This document shows positions 16,470 through 25,015 of a stretch of 40,814 bases of DNA, piece after piece. Source of the DNA: Oligoflexia bacterium (GTDB lineage Bacteria; Bdellovibrionota; UBA1018; CAIPTA01). The notes under the pieces were generated by a model, which saw only the letters and a list, made by a program, of their open reading frames with translations, was not told where the DNA came from and made no database searches. The position numbers and the translations under genes were made by a program. The stretch is from NCBI GenBank assembly GCA_023954355.1, contig JAMLID010000028.1:1-40814 (forward strand), in the 5' to 3' direction. Position 1 is the first letter of the stretch. The number at the start of each line of letters is the position of its first letter.

Positions 16470-18225
16470 TTATCATGATTCTTCTGCAGCATTGGTTGTT
16501 GATGGATCTGTAGTGGCTGCTAGCCTTGAAGAAAGATTTAGCCGGCTTAAGCATGATGCTAACTTTCCTAAGCAATCGATTGAGTTTTGTTTAGCAAAGG
16601 CAAAAATAGATAAAGATGCTATTGATGTAGTTGCTTTTTATGAAAATCCATCGAAAAAATTCGGTCGTGTTTTAGCCGCTGCATTAGCCTCGTGGCCAAA
16701 TAGCGCTAAAGAATTTGAATCTAGCATGAGTCAATGGTTAGGTAAAAAGTTATGGACCAAAACTAGAATCGCCAGCCGTCTGGGTATTGATCCTAAAAAA
16801 GTGATTACTTTAGATCATCACACTGTACATGCGGCGCAAGCTTTTTTAAGTTCGGGCTTTCAAGAGTCTGCTTTTCTAGTAGTAGATGCGGTAGGTGAGT
16901 GGGCAACTACATCTATTGGTAGAGCCTATTGGAAAGATAATAAACCTGAGTTTCAATTTATTCGTCAGTCAGAGTATCCTAATTCGTTGGGATTATTTTA
17001 TTCTGCCTTTACTATTTTTCTAGGATTTGAGGCCATGAACTCTGAATGCTCTACTATGGCTTTAGCCGCTTTTGGAAAGCCTCAGTATGTGCAAAAAATA
17101 AAAAAAGTACTTTTGGCAGATGGTAATGATTATAAGCTGAATCAAAATTATTTAAATTTTCACCGTTCACTACAATTGCCATTTACAAAAGAATTTACAG
17201 AAGAATTTGGTTCTCCTTTTAATGGAAAGTACTCGTTTTCTTCATTTGAGAAAAAAGAAGCAAGTGAAGAAGAGCAGTATTATGCTGATATAGCTGCTTC
17301 GGTACAGGTGATTTTTGAAGAAGCAGTAATAAATTTGGCAAAAGAAGCACTAAAGAAATCAGAGAGTAAAAATTTAGTTTACGCTGGTGGTGGAGCTTTG
17401 AATTGCGTGGCTAATGAAAAAATTCGCAAAATTTCTGAATTAGAAAAATTTTATATTCCAAATGAACCAGGTGATGGAGGTTCTGCTGTAGGGGCCGCTC
17501 TTCTAGTCTCTGCAAGAAGTGGGCTTTGTTCAGGTACTAGAGATGTTTATACAGGTGATGAAGTAGAGCCATTGACGTTCATTGATCAAATAGAAACAAA
17601 AGAATTAAAGAAATTTAGAAAAAAAGGGCTAACCTCTGACTCGCCACTTTCTTATTCGTCTAAAACACTAAGCGACAAAGATTTATACGTAGAAGTTGCG
17701 AAAGCTTGTTTTGAGGGAAAAGTCGTAGGGTGGGTACAAGATAAAGCAGAAATTGGCCCTAGAGCTCTTGGAAATCGCTCTATATTATTTCGCGCAGATC
17801 GAAGAGATTTAGCTTTAAAAGTAAGTAAGGCAATTAAAGACAGAGCTCTTTTTCGTCCCTATGCCTTAGTAATGAATCAAAATGCTGCCAACCAAATTTT
17901 AGAAGAAAGTGATTCTTGTGAATTATTTGAGTGGATGCAACTTGCAATTCCAGTAAAAGAAAAAATGATTAATGAAGTTAGTAGTGGTGTGCATATAGAC
18001 CGAACTACAAGACCACAAATAGCAAAGCAAAAAAGTAAAATTGATAAACTTTTACAAGAATATGAGAAGATGTCAGGTCTTGGGTGCTTAGTAAATACAT
18101 CATTTAATGAAAGTGGTTTACCTATAGTAAATAGTGCTGAAGAAGCGCTGATGCAATTTGCTAGAACAGATTTAGATGTTCTTGTTGTTGGCAATCAAGT
18201 GATTGTAAAGGAGTTCAGATGTTAG
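16444..18225 (+). CDS. O-carbamoyltransferase (NodU/CmcH/TobZ family)
   Basis: A 593-residue carbamoyltransferase of full family length. The N-terminal Kae1-like domain starts KVLGLSFDYHDSSAAL (nucleotide/metal-binding His in HDSS) and includes LDHHTVHAAQAFLSSGF and YAGGGALNCVANEKI. The C-terminal domain has GWVQDKAEIGPRALGNRSI, RPYALVM and GCLVNTSFNESGLPIV. Known members (TobZ, NodU, SxtI) use carbamoyl phosphate and ATP to make carbamoyl-adenylate, then carbamoylate a hydroxyl on a sugar or natural product. The acceptor here is unknown. The overlapping upstream ferritin-like gene and the downstream SxtK-like and SGNH genes form a set resembling carbamoylation cassettes of surface glycans or secondary metabolites. 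Confidence 0.93.
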   Translation: MKVLGLSFDYHDSSAALVVDGSVVAASLEERFSRLKHDANFPKQSIEFCLAKAKIDKDAIDVVAFYENPSKKFGRVLAAALASWPNSAKEFESSMSQWLGKKLWTKTRIASRLGIDPKKVITLDHHTVHAAQAFLSSGFQESAFLVVDAVGEWATTSIGRAYWKDNKPEFQFIRQSEYPNSLGLFYSAFTIFLGFEAMNSECSTMALAAFGKPQYVQKIKKVLLADGNDYKLNQNYLNFHRSLQLPFTKEFTEEFGSPFNGKYSFSSFEKKEASEEEQYYADIAASVQVIFEEAVINLAKEALKKSESKNLVYAGGGALNCVANEKIRKISELEKFYIPNEPGDGGSAVGAALLVSARSGLCSGTRDVYTGDEVEPLTFIDQIETKELKKFRKKGLTSDSPLSYSSKTLSDKDLYVEVAKACFEGKVVGWVQDKAEIGPRALGNRSILFRADRRDLALKVSKAIKDRALFRPYALVMNQNAANQILEESDSCELFEWMQLAIPVKEKMINEVSSGVHIDRTTRPQIAKQKSKIDKLLQEYEKMSGLGCLVNTSFNESGLPIVNSAEEALMQFARTDLDVLVVGNQVIVKEFRC

Positions 18226-18395
18226 CTTTAGTGAAAAGTATATTATTTACGATCTTAGAAACAAATAAAGAGCTAGAGACAAGTAAGTTGAAGGGATTAC
18301 AACCTATTTTTTTCGGTCTTGTTTGTCTTTCTGGAGTTTTAGCTCTATTGCATATGGTTTCACCTATTGCACCTTTTGTGTATTCTTTATTCTAA
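18219..18395 (+). CDS. Small membrane protein, SxtK/DUF5989-like
   Basis: A 58-residue gene that starts inside the last codons of the carbamoyltransferase gene (7-base overlap) and has an ideal ribosome-binding site, AAAGGAG, six bases upstream. The peptide begins MLALVKSILFTILE, has one membrane helix at about 29-46 (PIFFGLVCLSGVLALLHM), and ends SPIAPFVYSLF. Small proteins of the DUF5989 family, found after NodU/SxtI-type carbamoyltransferases, have the same plan: about 50 residues, one helix, and a C-terminus resembling APFIYTLF. That family similarity is from memory and unverified. It may be a membrane tether for the carbamoylation complex. Confidence 0.8.
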   Translation: MLALVKSILFTILETNKELETSKLKGLQPIFFGLVCLSGVLALLHMVSPIAPFVYSLF

Positions 18396-18396
18396 T

Positions 18397-19443
18397 ATGA
18401 GTGCCAGGCGAAAATTCTTTAGTACAATCATGCTGGGAATTTTTTTCTTAGCGGTGCTAGAGTTCACTCTGGCACAGTCTAAGTGGACAATAATGGATAG
18501 AGTTGAAAAAGAGAGAGAGCTAGGCAAACAAATATCCCCACCATTTACTTCTCAATTTTTCTTAGAACGCAGAGACATACTTCCACTTTCATCACCTTCA
18601 AAAACAGAAATACTTTTGTGTAAAGAAGCTGAAAGTGAAGTAACTTATTTCAGTGATCGCTATGGTTTTAGAAATGACGATTCTATATGGAATAAAAGCG
18701 AGTGGGATCAACTTATTTTAGGTGATTCTTATGCTCTTGGTTTTTGCGAGGAAGAGTATTTTTCAAAAGACATTCCTAACTTATCTGCAATGGGAAATGG
18801 TCCATTAAGTCAGTTGGCTACATATATAGAGTACGGAGCTGAGAAAAATCCCAAAAAAATTATTTTAACTCTAGTGTCAAACGATTTAGGGATAGATCTT
18901 TTACAAGAAAAAGAAAATCCCATTTTAGTAGACTACCTACAAGGTAAAGAACAGTTTTTAGATAGAAAACAAAAAGATTTAGATAAAATTTATTACGAAC
19001 AAGAATCTCTAGTTTCTAGAGAAAGGAAGAAAGAGAGTTTTGAATTTATCAATGTCTTTAGAAAATGGGGTTTAAAATTTTTACATTTAGACCCAATGAG
19101 CCCTGGGTATAGAACAGACTATCAGCACCAAGAGTTTTTAGACATCAATCTCTACTTGAATGTATTGTCTACTTTTAAAAAAATAAGTCCGAAATCTGAA
19201 TTTGTTATTTTATTTATACCTGATGCCTTTTCATTTCGAGCAGAGCAGAGATTGAGTGTTGATCAGTTTGTGCTAAATCTTAAGACTAAGGTTGAGTCTT
19301 TGGGCTTTCGTTTTTTAGATGCACGCGAGGCAATTTCAAATGCCTACTCTAAATATAATCCTCTGGGCGGGTATTATGGGCACTTCAATAAAGAAGGGCA
19401 TAGAGAGTTGCGTGACTATTTAAAACGTAACTTAAGTCTTTAG
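18397..19443 (+). CDS. SGNH/GDSL-type hydrolase-like protein, membrane-anchored
   Basis: 348 residues from the ATG at 18397, one base after the stop of the small membrane protein gene. An N-terminal hydrophobic helix (FSTIMLGIFFLAVLEFTLA) serves as signal anchor or signal peptide. The SGNH nucleophile block is ILGDSYALGFC, with the catalytic-type Ser in GDS, and a C-terminal HFNKEGH carries the His. Asn/Gly oxyanion candidates are SAMGNG and the LVSNDLG segment. SGNH proteins are esterases, lipases or acyltransferase partners, and SGNH genes often follow NodU-type carbamoyltransferases. It probably modifies or transfers an acyl group in the periplasm on the same substrate. Activity is not provable from sequence. 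Confidence 0.8.
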   Translation: MSARRKFFSTIMLGIFFLAVLEFTLAQSKWTIMDRVEKERELGKQISPPFTSQFFLERRDILPLSSPSKTEILLCKEAESEVTYFSDRYGFRNDDSIWNKSEWDQLILGDSYALGFCEEEYFSKDIPNLSAMGNGPLSQLATYIEYGAEKNPKKIILTLVSNDLGIDLLQEKENPILVDYLQGKEQFLDRKQKDLDKIYYEQESLVSRERKKESFEFINVFRKWGLKFLHLDPMSPGYRTDYQHQEFLDINLYLNVLSTFKKISPKSEFVILFIPDAFSFRAEQRLSVDQFVLNLKTKVESLGFRFLDAREAISNAYSKYNPLGGYYGHFNKEGHRELRDYLKRNLSL

Positions 19444-19463
19444 GGTATGTTTTCACACCCTAA
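19440..19463. terminator. Hairpin shared by two convergent genes
   Basis: TTAGGGT (19440-19446) pairs with ACCCTAA (19457-19463) around a ten-base loop, which can add two more pairs. It contains the stop codons of both convergent genes (TAG at 19441-19443 on plus, TAG at 19462-19460 on minus). No long T-run follows immediately on the plus strand, so termination strength is doubtful. Confidence 0.4.
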
Positions 19464-20326
19464 TTTGTAGTTTTTCTGCGTATTTTTTCAAAATAGCGAG
19501 AAGCTCTTGATAGAGCACCAGACCAATACGTTGAGTCGTGCCCACCAGGTCTAATGGTATTTACTTTTTGTGAACCAAAGTCTCGCTGCAGCTGCTGTAA
19601 AAAATATTTAGTATTTGGATATGAGTTAAGCAAGGTATCGTCTTTACCAATTTCTATACGAAATTGACGAAAACGAAATCCCACCTCACCTTTTGCAATT
19701 CTATCTTGATAAAAGCTAGCAGGGTCATTTTTACGAAATTCTTGGCCACTACCGTAGCCAGCTCGATCGGCTTCTTCTAGTTCATTTTCTCTTCGAAAGA
19801 TTGGGCTTATCGAATATATAGCAGCGAATTTTTCTGCATATTTATCACCGATATATATAGCGCCGTGCCCACCCATAGAAATACCTAAGAGAAACCGATT
19901 TTTATTTTGTTTGGGGCCTAAATTTTCTTCAATATGCTCAATTAGATCTTCACCTATCATTTTCGCTACACCTAATTTTTCACCACTACCATCTTTCCAA
20001 TAAGAAGCTTTGGGTTCTTTCGGTGCGATCACGATTAGATTTTTTAGCTTCGAAAAGCTGTGAGATTTGTCAAAATCATAAAATTGATTTTCGTTACCAC
20101 CTCGGCCATGTAAATAGATTACATAAGAGATATGAGACCCATATTTATAGTTTTTCGGAAAGTAAGCTTTATAAACGACATTGGTATTAGCACTAACAGA
20201 GTAAAAGCAGCCTTCTTCAATTTTACCTAAGTCTGCTGAGTTTATGAAATCTGCAGAAGAGCAGGGGTATCCATATATAGGGTAGATTAAGGCCAAAAAT
20301 AAGCAGATAAAAAGCTGTTTGTGCAT
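19460..20326 (-). CDS. Exported alpha/beta-hydrolase esterase
   Basis: A 288-residue putative esterase of the esterase-D/feruloyl-esterase-like alpha/beta-hydrolase group. A signal peptide (MHKQLFICLFLALIYPIYG) precedes PCSSADF. The hydrolase core has the oxyanion segment YLHGRGGNE (71-79), nucleophile S150 in LLGISMGGHGA, acid D229/D230 in IGKDDT, and catalytic-type H263 in GGHDSTYW. Three cysteines lie in the N-terminal part. It would work outside the cytoplasm on a carbohydrate, lipid or other ester; a prey-derived ester is an attractive but unproven substrate. It stands alone, convergent with the SGNH gene and divergent from the oxygenase. Confidence 0.88.
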   Translation of the reverse strand: MHKQLFICLFLALIYPIYGYPCSSADFINSADLGKIEEGCFYSVSANTNVVYKAYFPKNYKYGSHISYVIYLHGRGGNENQFYDFDKSHSFSKLKNLIVIAPKEPKASYWKDGSGEKLGVAKMIGEDLIEHIEENLGPKQNKNRFLLGISMGGHGAIYIGDKYAEKFAAIYSISPIFRRENELEEADRAGYGSGQEFRKNDPASFYQDRIAKGEVGFRFRQFRIEIGKDDTLLNSYPNTKYFLQQLQRDFGSQKVNTIRPGGHDSTYWSGALSRASRYFEKIRRKTTN

Positions 20327-20471
20327 ACCAACTTATCGGAACAAAAGGCATTTTCTTAAATTGAGCTGATTTTAGAGTCATTTATGCAAAAACCTAGCAA
20401 TTTATACTATTGCTACATCTGTAAGTTCTTGTGGCTCCCCCTTGGCTCTATAAGGAAAAAACTTGACTAAT

Positions 20472-20485
20472 TGCGTAGTAACGCA
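20472..20485. promoter_or_regulatory. Inverted repeat upstream of the oxygenase, possible operator
   Basis: TGCGT-AGTA-ACGCA is a perfect five-base inverted repeat. It lies between a TTGACT (20463-20468) and a TATTTG (20486-20491), which are 17 bases apart just before the ATG at 20501. It could be an operator in a promoter spacer, or simply a chance palindrome. Confidence 0.28.
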
Positions 20486-20500
20486 TATTTGAAAAACCTT

Positions 20501-21448
20501 ATGCAGACCATACCAGTTCTTGATTTACGTGATTTTACCGGTTCAAAAGAGGCTAGAGCAAACTTTGTAGAGAAGATCGGAAGCACTCTTCGTGAAACAG
20601 GTTTTTTTGCTCTTCAAAATCATGGAGTAGATTATAAGTTGATCGAAAAAGCGTACAAGCTTGCAGAAAAGTTTTTTGATCTACCTGAAGAACAAAAGAA
20701 AAAATATGAAGATTTAGAGTTAAAAGGCCAAAGAGGGTTCACTAGCTTTGGTCGTGAGCACGCGAAAAATAATAAGGCAGCTGATTTAAAAGAATTTTGG
20801 CATGTGGGAAGAGAGCTTTCACCATCACATCATTTGTATGATGAGTATTTGAAAAATCTTTGGCCGAATGAAATCTCGGATTTTAAACCAACATTCTTAG
20901 AATTATTTCGTCAACTAGATCAATGCTCTATGGCTCTACTAGAAGCTTGTTCTCTTTATTTAGGAGAAGATAAAGAATTGCTCCCAAATATGGCAAAAGA
21001 TGGAAACACCATTTTACGAGTGATTAATTATCCTGAAATTTCTGCCGATAGAGATCCTGCAAGTATTAGAGCTGGCGCACACGAAGACATTAATTTTATA
21101 ACTCTCCTATGCGAAGCAACAGCGGGTGGCTTAGAGCTTTTACAAAAAGATGGTAGCTGGTTACCTATACATGCACTTAAGGGGCAGATCATTGTAGATA
21201 CAGGAGATATGTTACAAAACTTATCTAACGGTATTTTGCGTTCAACAACTCATCGAGTGGTGAATCCAGACAATAGTCGCGAGCGACGTTTTTCTATGCC
21301 ATTTTTTGTTCACCCACGTTCTGAAGTTGACTTATCTCCATTAGCAAAATGTGTGAAAAGTGAAGGCGAAGAAAAATATCCAAAAATCACCGCTGGCCAA
21401 TATTTAGAGCAAAGACTTCGCGAAATAGGATTAGAGCGAAAAAAATAA
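20501..21448 (+). CDS. 2-oxoglutarate/Fe(II)-dependent oxygenase, isopenicillin N synthase family
   Basis: 315 residues from the ATG at 20501; the frame is open upstream to a TTG at 20471 but homology begins at MQTIPVLDL. Residues follow the plant-type 2OG oxygenase/IPNS layout: N-terminal DIOX_N region with ETGFFALQNHGV and FFDLPEEQKKKYE, then the jelly-roll with the Fe ligands H194 and D196 (AGAHEDINFITLL) and H251 (STTHRV), and the 2OG-binding R263/S265 in RRFSMPFF. The enzyme would hydroxylate or desaturate a small molecule in the cytoplasm. Bacterial members of this type are diverse (some make ethylene, others modify amino acids or nucleosides), so the substrate is open. It stands between the esterase and the mutase operon. 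Confidence 0.9.
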   Translation: MQTIPVLDLRDFTGSKEARANFVEKIGSTLRETGFFALQNHGVDYKLIEKAYKLAEKFFDLPEEQKKKYEDLELKGQRGFTSFGREHAKNNKAADLKEFWHVGRELSPSHHLYDEYLKNLWPNEISDFKPTFLELFRQLDQCSMALLEACSLYLGEDKELLPNMAKDGNTILRVINYPEISADRDPASIRAGAHEDINFITLLCEATAGGLELLQKDGSWLPIHALKGQIIVDTGDMLQNLSNGILRSTTHRVVNPDNSRERRFSMPFFVHPRSEVDLSPLAKCVKSEGEEKYPKITAGQYLEQRLREIGLERKK

Positions 21449-21451
21449 TTT

Positions 21452-23023
21452 CTAAATTGTCAGAATCTCTTTATGAGTTCCAAATACTGTCTTTAGGCTT
21501 TGTGTAATTTCACCTAGTGTACAATTCTTTTTTACAGCTTCTAAAATAACAGGCATTAAATTATTTGAGCTAGAGGCCGTATTTTTTAAATTTAATAAAG
21601 CTTGCTCAACTTCTTTTTGATTTCGTTTTTTCTTAAACTGGCTAACGCGGCTTAATTGTTTTTTCTGTAAGCTTGTATCGATTTTCATTAGCACTGGGTC
21701 TTTTGATATAGATTCTTGAAACGCATTTACTCCGACTTGAATTTGGTCTCCTTGGTCCATTGCTAACTGCGTTTTATAGGCGGCCTCTTGGATTTCTTTT
21801 TGAATATATCCACTTTCAATACAAGCAATCATTCCACCCCTTCGCTCGATTTCGCTAAGATATTCCATGGCTACTTCTTCTAGCCGTTTAGATAAATCAT
21901 TAACGAAATAAGATCCGCCTAATGGATCTGCCGTATCGGCCGCGCCTGACTCGTAAGCGATGATCTGCTGTGTTCTTAGAGCTAGCTTTGCACTATCTTC
22001 AGTAGGTAAAGAGAGGGCTTCATCAAAGCCATTGGTGTGAAGGCTTTGGGCACCTCCCAATATAGCTGCTAGAGCTTGTAAACCAACACGAACGATATTG
22101 TTTTCTGGTTGTTGCGCAGTAAGCATAGAACCGGCCGTTTGCGCATGAAAGCGAAGTTTTAAAGATGAATCTGATTTTGCTTGGTAGTGATTTTTCAAAC
22201 GTTCTGCCCAGATTTTTCTAGCGACTCTGAACTTAGCTGTTTCTTCAAAAATATGGTTATGGGCATTGAAGAAAAAAGAAAGCCTAGGAGCAAATTCATC
22301 TATAGATAAGCCTGCCTTAAGAGCGGCATCAACATAGGTGAATCCGTTTGCTAGGGTAAAGGCGATTTCTTGAGCTGCTGTAGAGCCGGCTTCACGAATA
22401 TGGTAACCAGAGATAGATATAGGATTCCATTTTGGTACATGGCTTTTACAGTACGAAAACATATCTGTAATCACTCGTAAAGATTCTTTGGGAGGAAAAA
22501 TATAAGTCCCTCTAGCAATATACTCTTTCAGAAGATCGTTTTGAACGGTTCCAGAGAGCGAAGAAAGATCGGCCTTTTGTTCTTGGGCAACAGCAATATA
22601 TAGGGCTAAAAGAATAGAAGCCGTCGAGTTGATCGTCATAGAAGTCGAAATCGAAGAGAGATTGATTTTATGAAAAAGAATTCTCATATCGTCAATTGTG
22701 TCAATCGCGACACCTACGCGACCAATTTCACCTTTGGCCATGGCATGATCTGAGTCGTAACCCATTTGTGTGGGTAAGTCGAAGGCGACACTTAATCCAG
22801 TAGTCCCTTGAGAGAGTAGGTAGCGATAGCGCTTGTTAGATTCTTCAGCTGTTCCGAATCCAGCATACTGTCTCATGGTCCATAGGCGGCCACGATACAT
22901 ATTTTTATGAATTCCTCTTAAGTAAGGATACTCTCCGGGTAGTGCTTCTCTCTTTTCATCATAGACTGGGTCAATAGAAAGACCAGAGGGAGTTTGTTCG
23001 TTAGCGTTTTTTAAGTCTTTCAT
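21452..23023 (-). CDS. mcmA: Methylmalonyl-CoA mutase, catalytic subunit without B12 domain
   Basis: 523 residues from the ATG at 23023, with GCGGAG just upstream and the stop of the carrier gene two bases away. It covers the CoA-binding TIM-barrel ([42 protein letters not shown]...[10 protein letters not shown]). Residues corresponding to Tyr89 and Arg207 of the Propionibacterium enzyme are Tyr (Y53) and Arg (R171), which by family knowledge favour methylmalonyl-CoA over isobutyryl-CoA, where Phe and Gln occur. The active-site His in ISGYHI is present (H208). The C-terminal cobalamin-binding domain is absent, so a separate B12-binding subunit must be encoded elsewhere. It converts (R)-methylmalonyl-CoA to succinyl-CoA and is the last gene of the propionyl-CoA operon. 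Confidence 0.93.
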   Translation of the reverse strand: MKDLKNANEQTPSGLSIDPVYDEKREALPGEYPYLRGIHKNMYRGRLWTMRQYAGFGTAEESNKRYRYLLSQGTTGLSVAFDLPTQMGYDSDHAMAKGEIGRVGVAIDTIDDMRILFHKINLSSISTSMTINSTASILLALYIAVAQEQKADLSSLSGTVQNDLLKEYIARGTYIFPPKESLRVITDMFSYCKSHVPKWNPISISGYHIREAGSTAAQEIAFTLANGFTYVDAALKAGLSIDEFAPRLSFFFNAHNHIFEETAKFRVARKIWAERLKNHYQAKSDSSLKLRFHAQTAGSMLTAQQPENNIVRVGLQALAAILGGAQSLHTNGFDEALSLPTEDSAKLALRTQQIIAYESGAADTADPLGGSYFVNDLSKRLEEVAMEYLSEIERRGGMIACIESGYIQKEIQEAAYKTQLAMDQGDQIQVGVNAFQESISKDPVLMKIDTSLQKKQLSRVSQFKKKRNQKEVEQALLNLKNTASSSNNLMPVILEAVKKNCTLGEITQSLKTVFGTHKEILTI

Positions 23024-23024
23024 T

Positions 23025-23534
23025 CTACTCCGCTTTAAAAGTAATAAGTGTGGCACCCGACTCTAATCGATCGCCTTCTTTAATGGAAACAGTATCAATG
23101 GTGCCGTCTCCGCTTGCCATCAAGATATTTTCCATTTTCATGGCTTCTACAACTACTAACGCCTGCCCTTTGGTAACCTTATCCCCAGGCTTTACTTTTA
23201 CCGATAAAACTTTGCCTGGCATAGAAAGTTTGATGGGCTTTAGTCGATCAGACGATTCTTCTCCTAAAGAATCAGTTAACGAACATTCAAATTCAATAGA
23301 ACCGCCCGGCCAGGCAAGAATTCTTCTTTGGTTTTTCGTATAAAGCCAGATAAGTCTATTCTGGCCCTTAGAGCTTAGATATATTTTTTGCGTTTCGGCA
23401 TCTATTTTCTCAATAGTAACTTTAGAACAATCTTTATAAGACTTGCCATCTAAAATAGCTTCAGTGCCATTCTCAGCTGTAGGATGAATCGTTAAACTTT
23501 TTCCGTTTGAAAGCTTTAAGTTTCTCTGCTTCAT
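23025..23534 (-). CDS. Biotin carboxyl carrier protein of the propionyl-CoA carboxylase
   Basis: 169 residues from the ATG at 23534, which overlaps the pccA stop as ATGA. The C-terminal about 70 residues are a biotinyl/lipoyl domain, with biotinylated lysine K133 in [12 protein letters not shown]. The preceding region is a poorly conserved N-terminal half that may dock the carboxylase subunits. In many acyl-CoA carboxylases this domain is fused to the biotin carboxylase; here it is a separate small protein. The order pccB-pccA-carrier-mutase suggests it shuttles the carboxyl group from PccA to PccB to make methylmalonyl-CoA. Confidence 0.9.
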   Translation of the reverse strand: MKQRNLKLSNGKSLTIHPTAENGTEAILDGKSYKDCSKVTIEKIDAETQKIYLSSKGQNRLIWLYTKNQRRILAWPGGSIEFECSLTDSLGEESSDRLKPIKLSMPGKVLSVKVKPGDKVTKGQALVVVEAMKMENILMASGDGTIDTVSIKEGDRLESGATLITFKAE

Positions 23535-25015
23535 GCTTGCCACCAGTTTGCTGGTTCGGTTTTCCACTCTTGATGAGTTTCGACTCGAATAAGGTTTGAT
23601 AAAATTTGGTACAGCTCTTCTTCGTTCTCTAAAGAAATAGGAGCCACAGTGTCGTCAGAAATTTCTTTATGATCGGCAATAAAGCTTGTGGTGTAGTTAC
23701 CTTTTCTAAATATAGGGTGCTTAAAGATTCTTTGTAAAAGCTCTATATTAGTTAAGCATCCAGCCACAGCTGTTTCGCCCAAGGCACGAGACATTCGTTG
23801 AATGGCCTCAGCACGAGTTCGCCCCCAAGTAGAAATTTTAGCAATCATGGGGTCGTATTCCATAGGAATCTCTTGGCCGGCTAATAGCCCACTATCAATA
23901 CGAACAAAAGGGCCACCGGGAAGCAAAAATTCTTTAACTGGGCCGGGGGCTGGTAAAAAGCTATGAGGATTTTCTGCATATAGACGGGATTCTATTGCCC
24001 ACCCATTTGCACTTAGTTCTTTTTGTGTAAAAGAAAGTTTTTCTCCTTGAGCGATTCGAATTTGTTCTTTTACGATATCTATCCCCGTGATCATTTCTGT
24101 TACTGGATGCTCTACTTGAATTCTTGTGTTCATTTCTAGAAAATAAAAATTTCGGTCACCATCCATTACAAATTCCATGGTTCCCGCATTGGTATAGCCA
24201 ATTCTTTGCGCCCCTTCGATGGCAACTTTAAATAGAGCTTCTCGAATTTCATTATGACCCTCTAAAAATGGAGCCGGAGCCTCTTCAATTACTTTTTGGT
24301 GTCTTCTTTGTACCGAACACTCTCGCTCAAAGAGATGACAGACGTTTCCATGCTGGTCGGCTATGATCTGCACTTCGATATGATGAGGATCTTTAGCGAA
24401 TTTTTCTAAGAAGACCGTATCATCATTGAAAAAGTTTTTGGCTTCTCTTTGTACGGTGAGAAAGAATGTTTCGAGCTCCTGTTCTGATTGAGCTACGCGC
24501 ATGCCTTTACCGCCACCGCCCGCAGCCGCTTTAAGAATAACAGGAAACCCAATTTTTTTAGCCACTTGTTTTGCTTCATTTATATCTTTGATGGCACCTT
24601 GGCTTCCAGGAACCACCGGCACACCTGCCTTAATCATGGCTTCTCTTGCTCGTACTTTGTCTCCCATTAACTCAATAGCCTCTGGGCTAGGACCGATAAA
24701 TACAATCCCTTCTTTTTCGCAGCGTTTTGCAAAATCGGCATTTTCAGAAAGAAAACCAAAGCCTGGGTGAATAGCATCGGCTTTAGCCATTTTAGCTGCC
24801 GCTAAAACTTTTTCTGCTACTAGGTAACTTTCTTTGGCTTCGGCTTTTCCTACGCAATAGGCCTCATCTGCTAGTTGCACATGAGGAGACTTTTCATCCA
24901 CTTCTGAATAGATTGCCACTGTTTTTAGGTCTAATTCTTTTGCGGCGCGAATGATTCGCAAGGCAATTTCACCTCGATTTGCTACGAGAACTTTGGTGAT
25001 TTTTTTTGTTTTCAT
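23531..25015 (-). CDS. pccA: Propionyl/acetyl-CoA carboxylase, biotin carboxylase subunit
   Basis: A 494-residue biotin carboxylase. It starts KVLVANRGEIALRIIRAAKEL and carries the ATP-grasp glycine loop AAAGGGGKGMR, ECSVQRRHQKVIEEAPAP, and NTRIQVEHPVTEMITGIDIV with the bicarbonate/biotin-binding residues. It uses ATP and bicarbonate to carboxylate biotin on the carrier protein. Length matches AccC-type subunits with a short extra C-terminus and no biotinyl domain, which is supplied by the next gene. The start ATG overlaps the pccB stop (ATGA). Context with pccB and methylmalonyl-CoA mutase points to propionyl-CoA as the substrate in place of acetyl-CoA. Confidence 0.93.
   Translation of the reverse strand: MKTKKITKVLVANRGEIALRIIRAAKELDLKTVAIYSEVDEKSPHVQLADEAYCVGKAEAKESYLVAEKVLAAAKMAKADAIHPGFGFLSENADFAKRCEKEGIVFIGPSPEAIELMGDKVRAREAMIKAGVPVVPGSQGAIKDINEAKQVAKKIGFPVILKAAAGGGGKGMRVAQSEQELETFFLTVQREAKNFFNDDTVFLEKFAKDPHHIEVQIIADQHGNVCHLFERECSVQRRHQKVIEEAPAPFLEGHNEIREALFKVAIEGAQRIGYTNAGTMEFVMDGDRNFYFLEMNTRIQVEHPVTEMITGIDIVKEQIRIAQGEKLSFTQKELSANGWAIESRLYAENPHSFLPAPGPVKEFLLPGGPFVRIDSGLLAGQEIPMEYDPMIAKISTWGRTRAEAIQRMSRALGETAVAGCLTNIELLQRIFKHPIFRKGNYTTSFIADHKEISDDTVAPISLENEEELYQILSNLIRVETHQEWKTEPANWWQA

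Noticed and set aside
23050..23343. Plus-strand open frame opposite the biotin carrier gene (and similar frames at 7014, 7473, 24501 and 33576)
   Set aside because: These are antisense shadows of strongly recognised genes, with no ribosome-binding site or recognisable protein.
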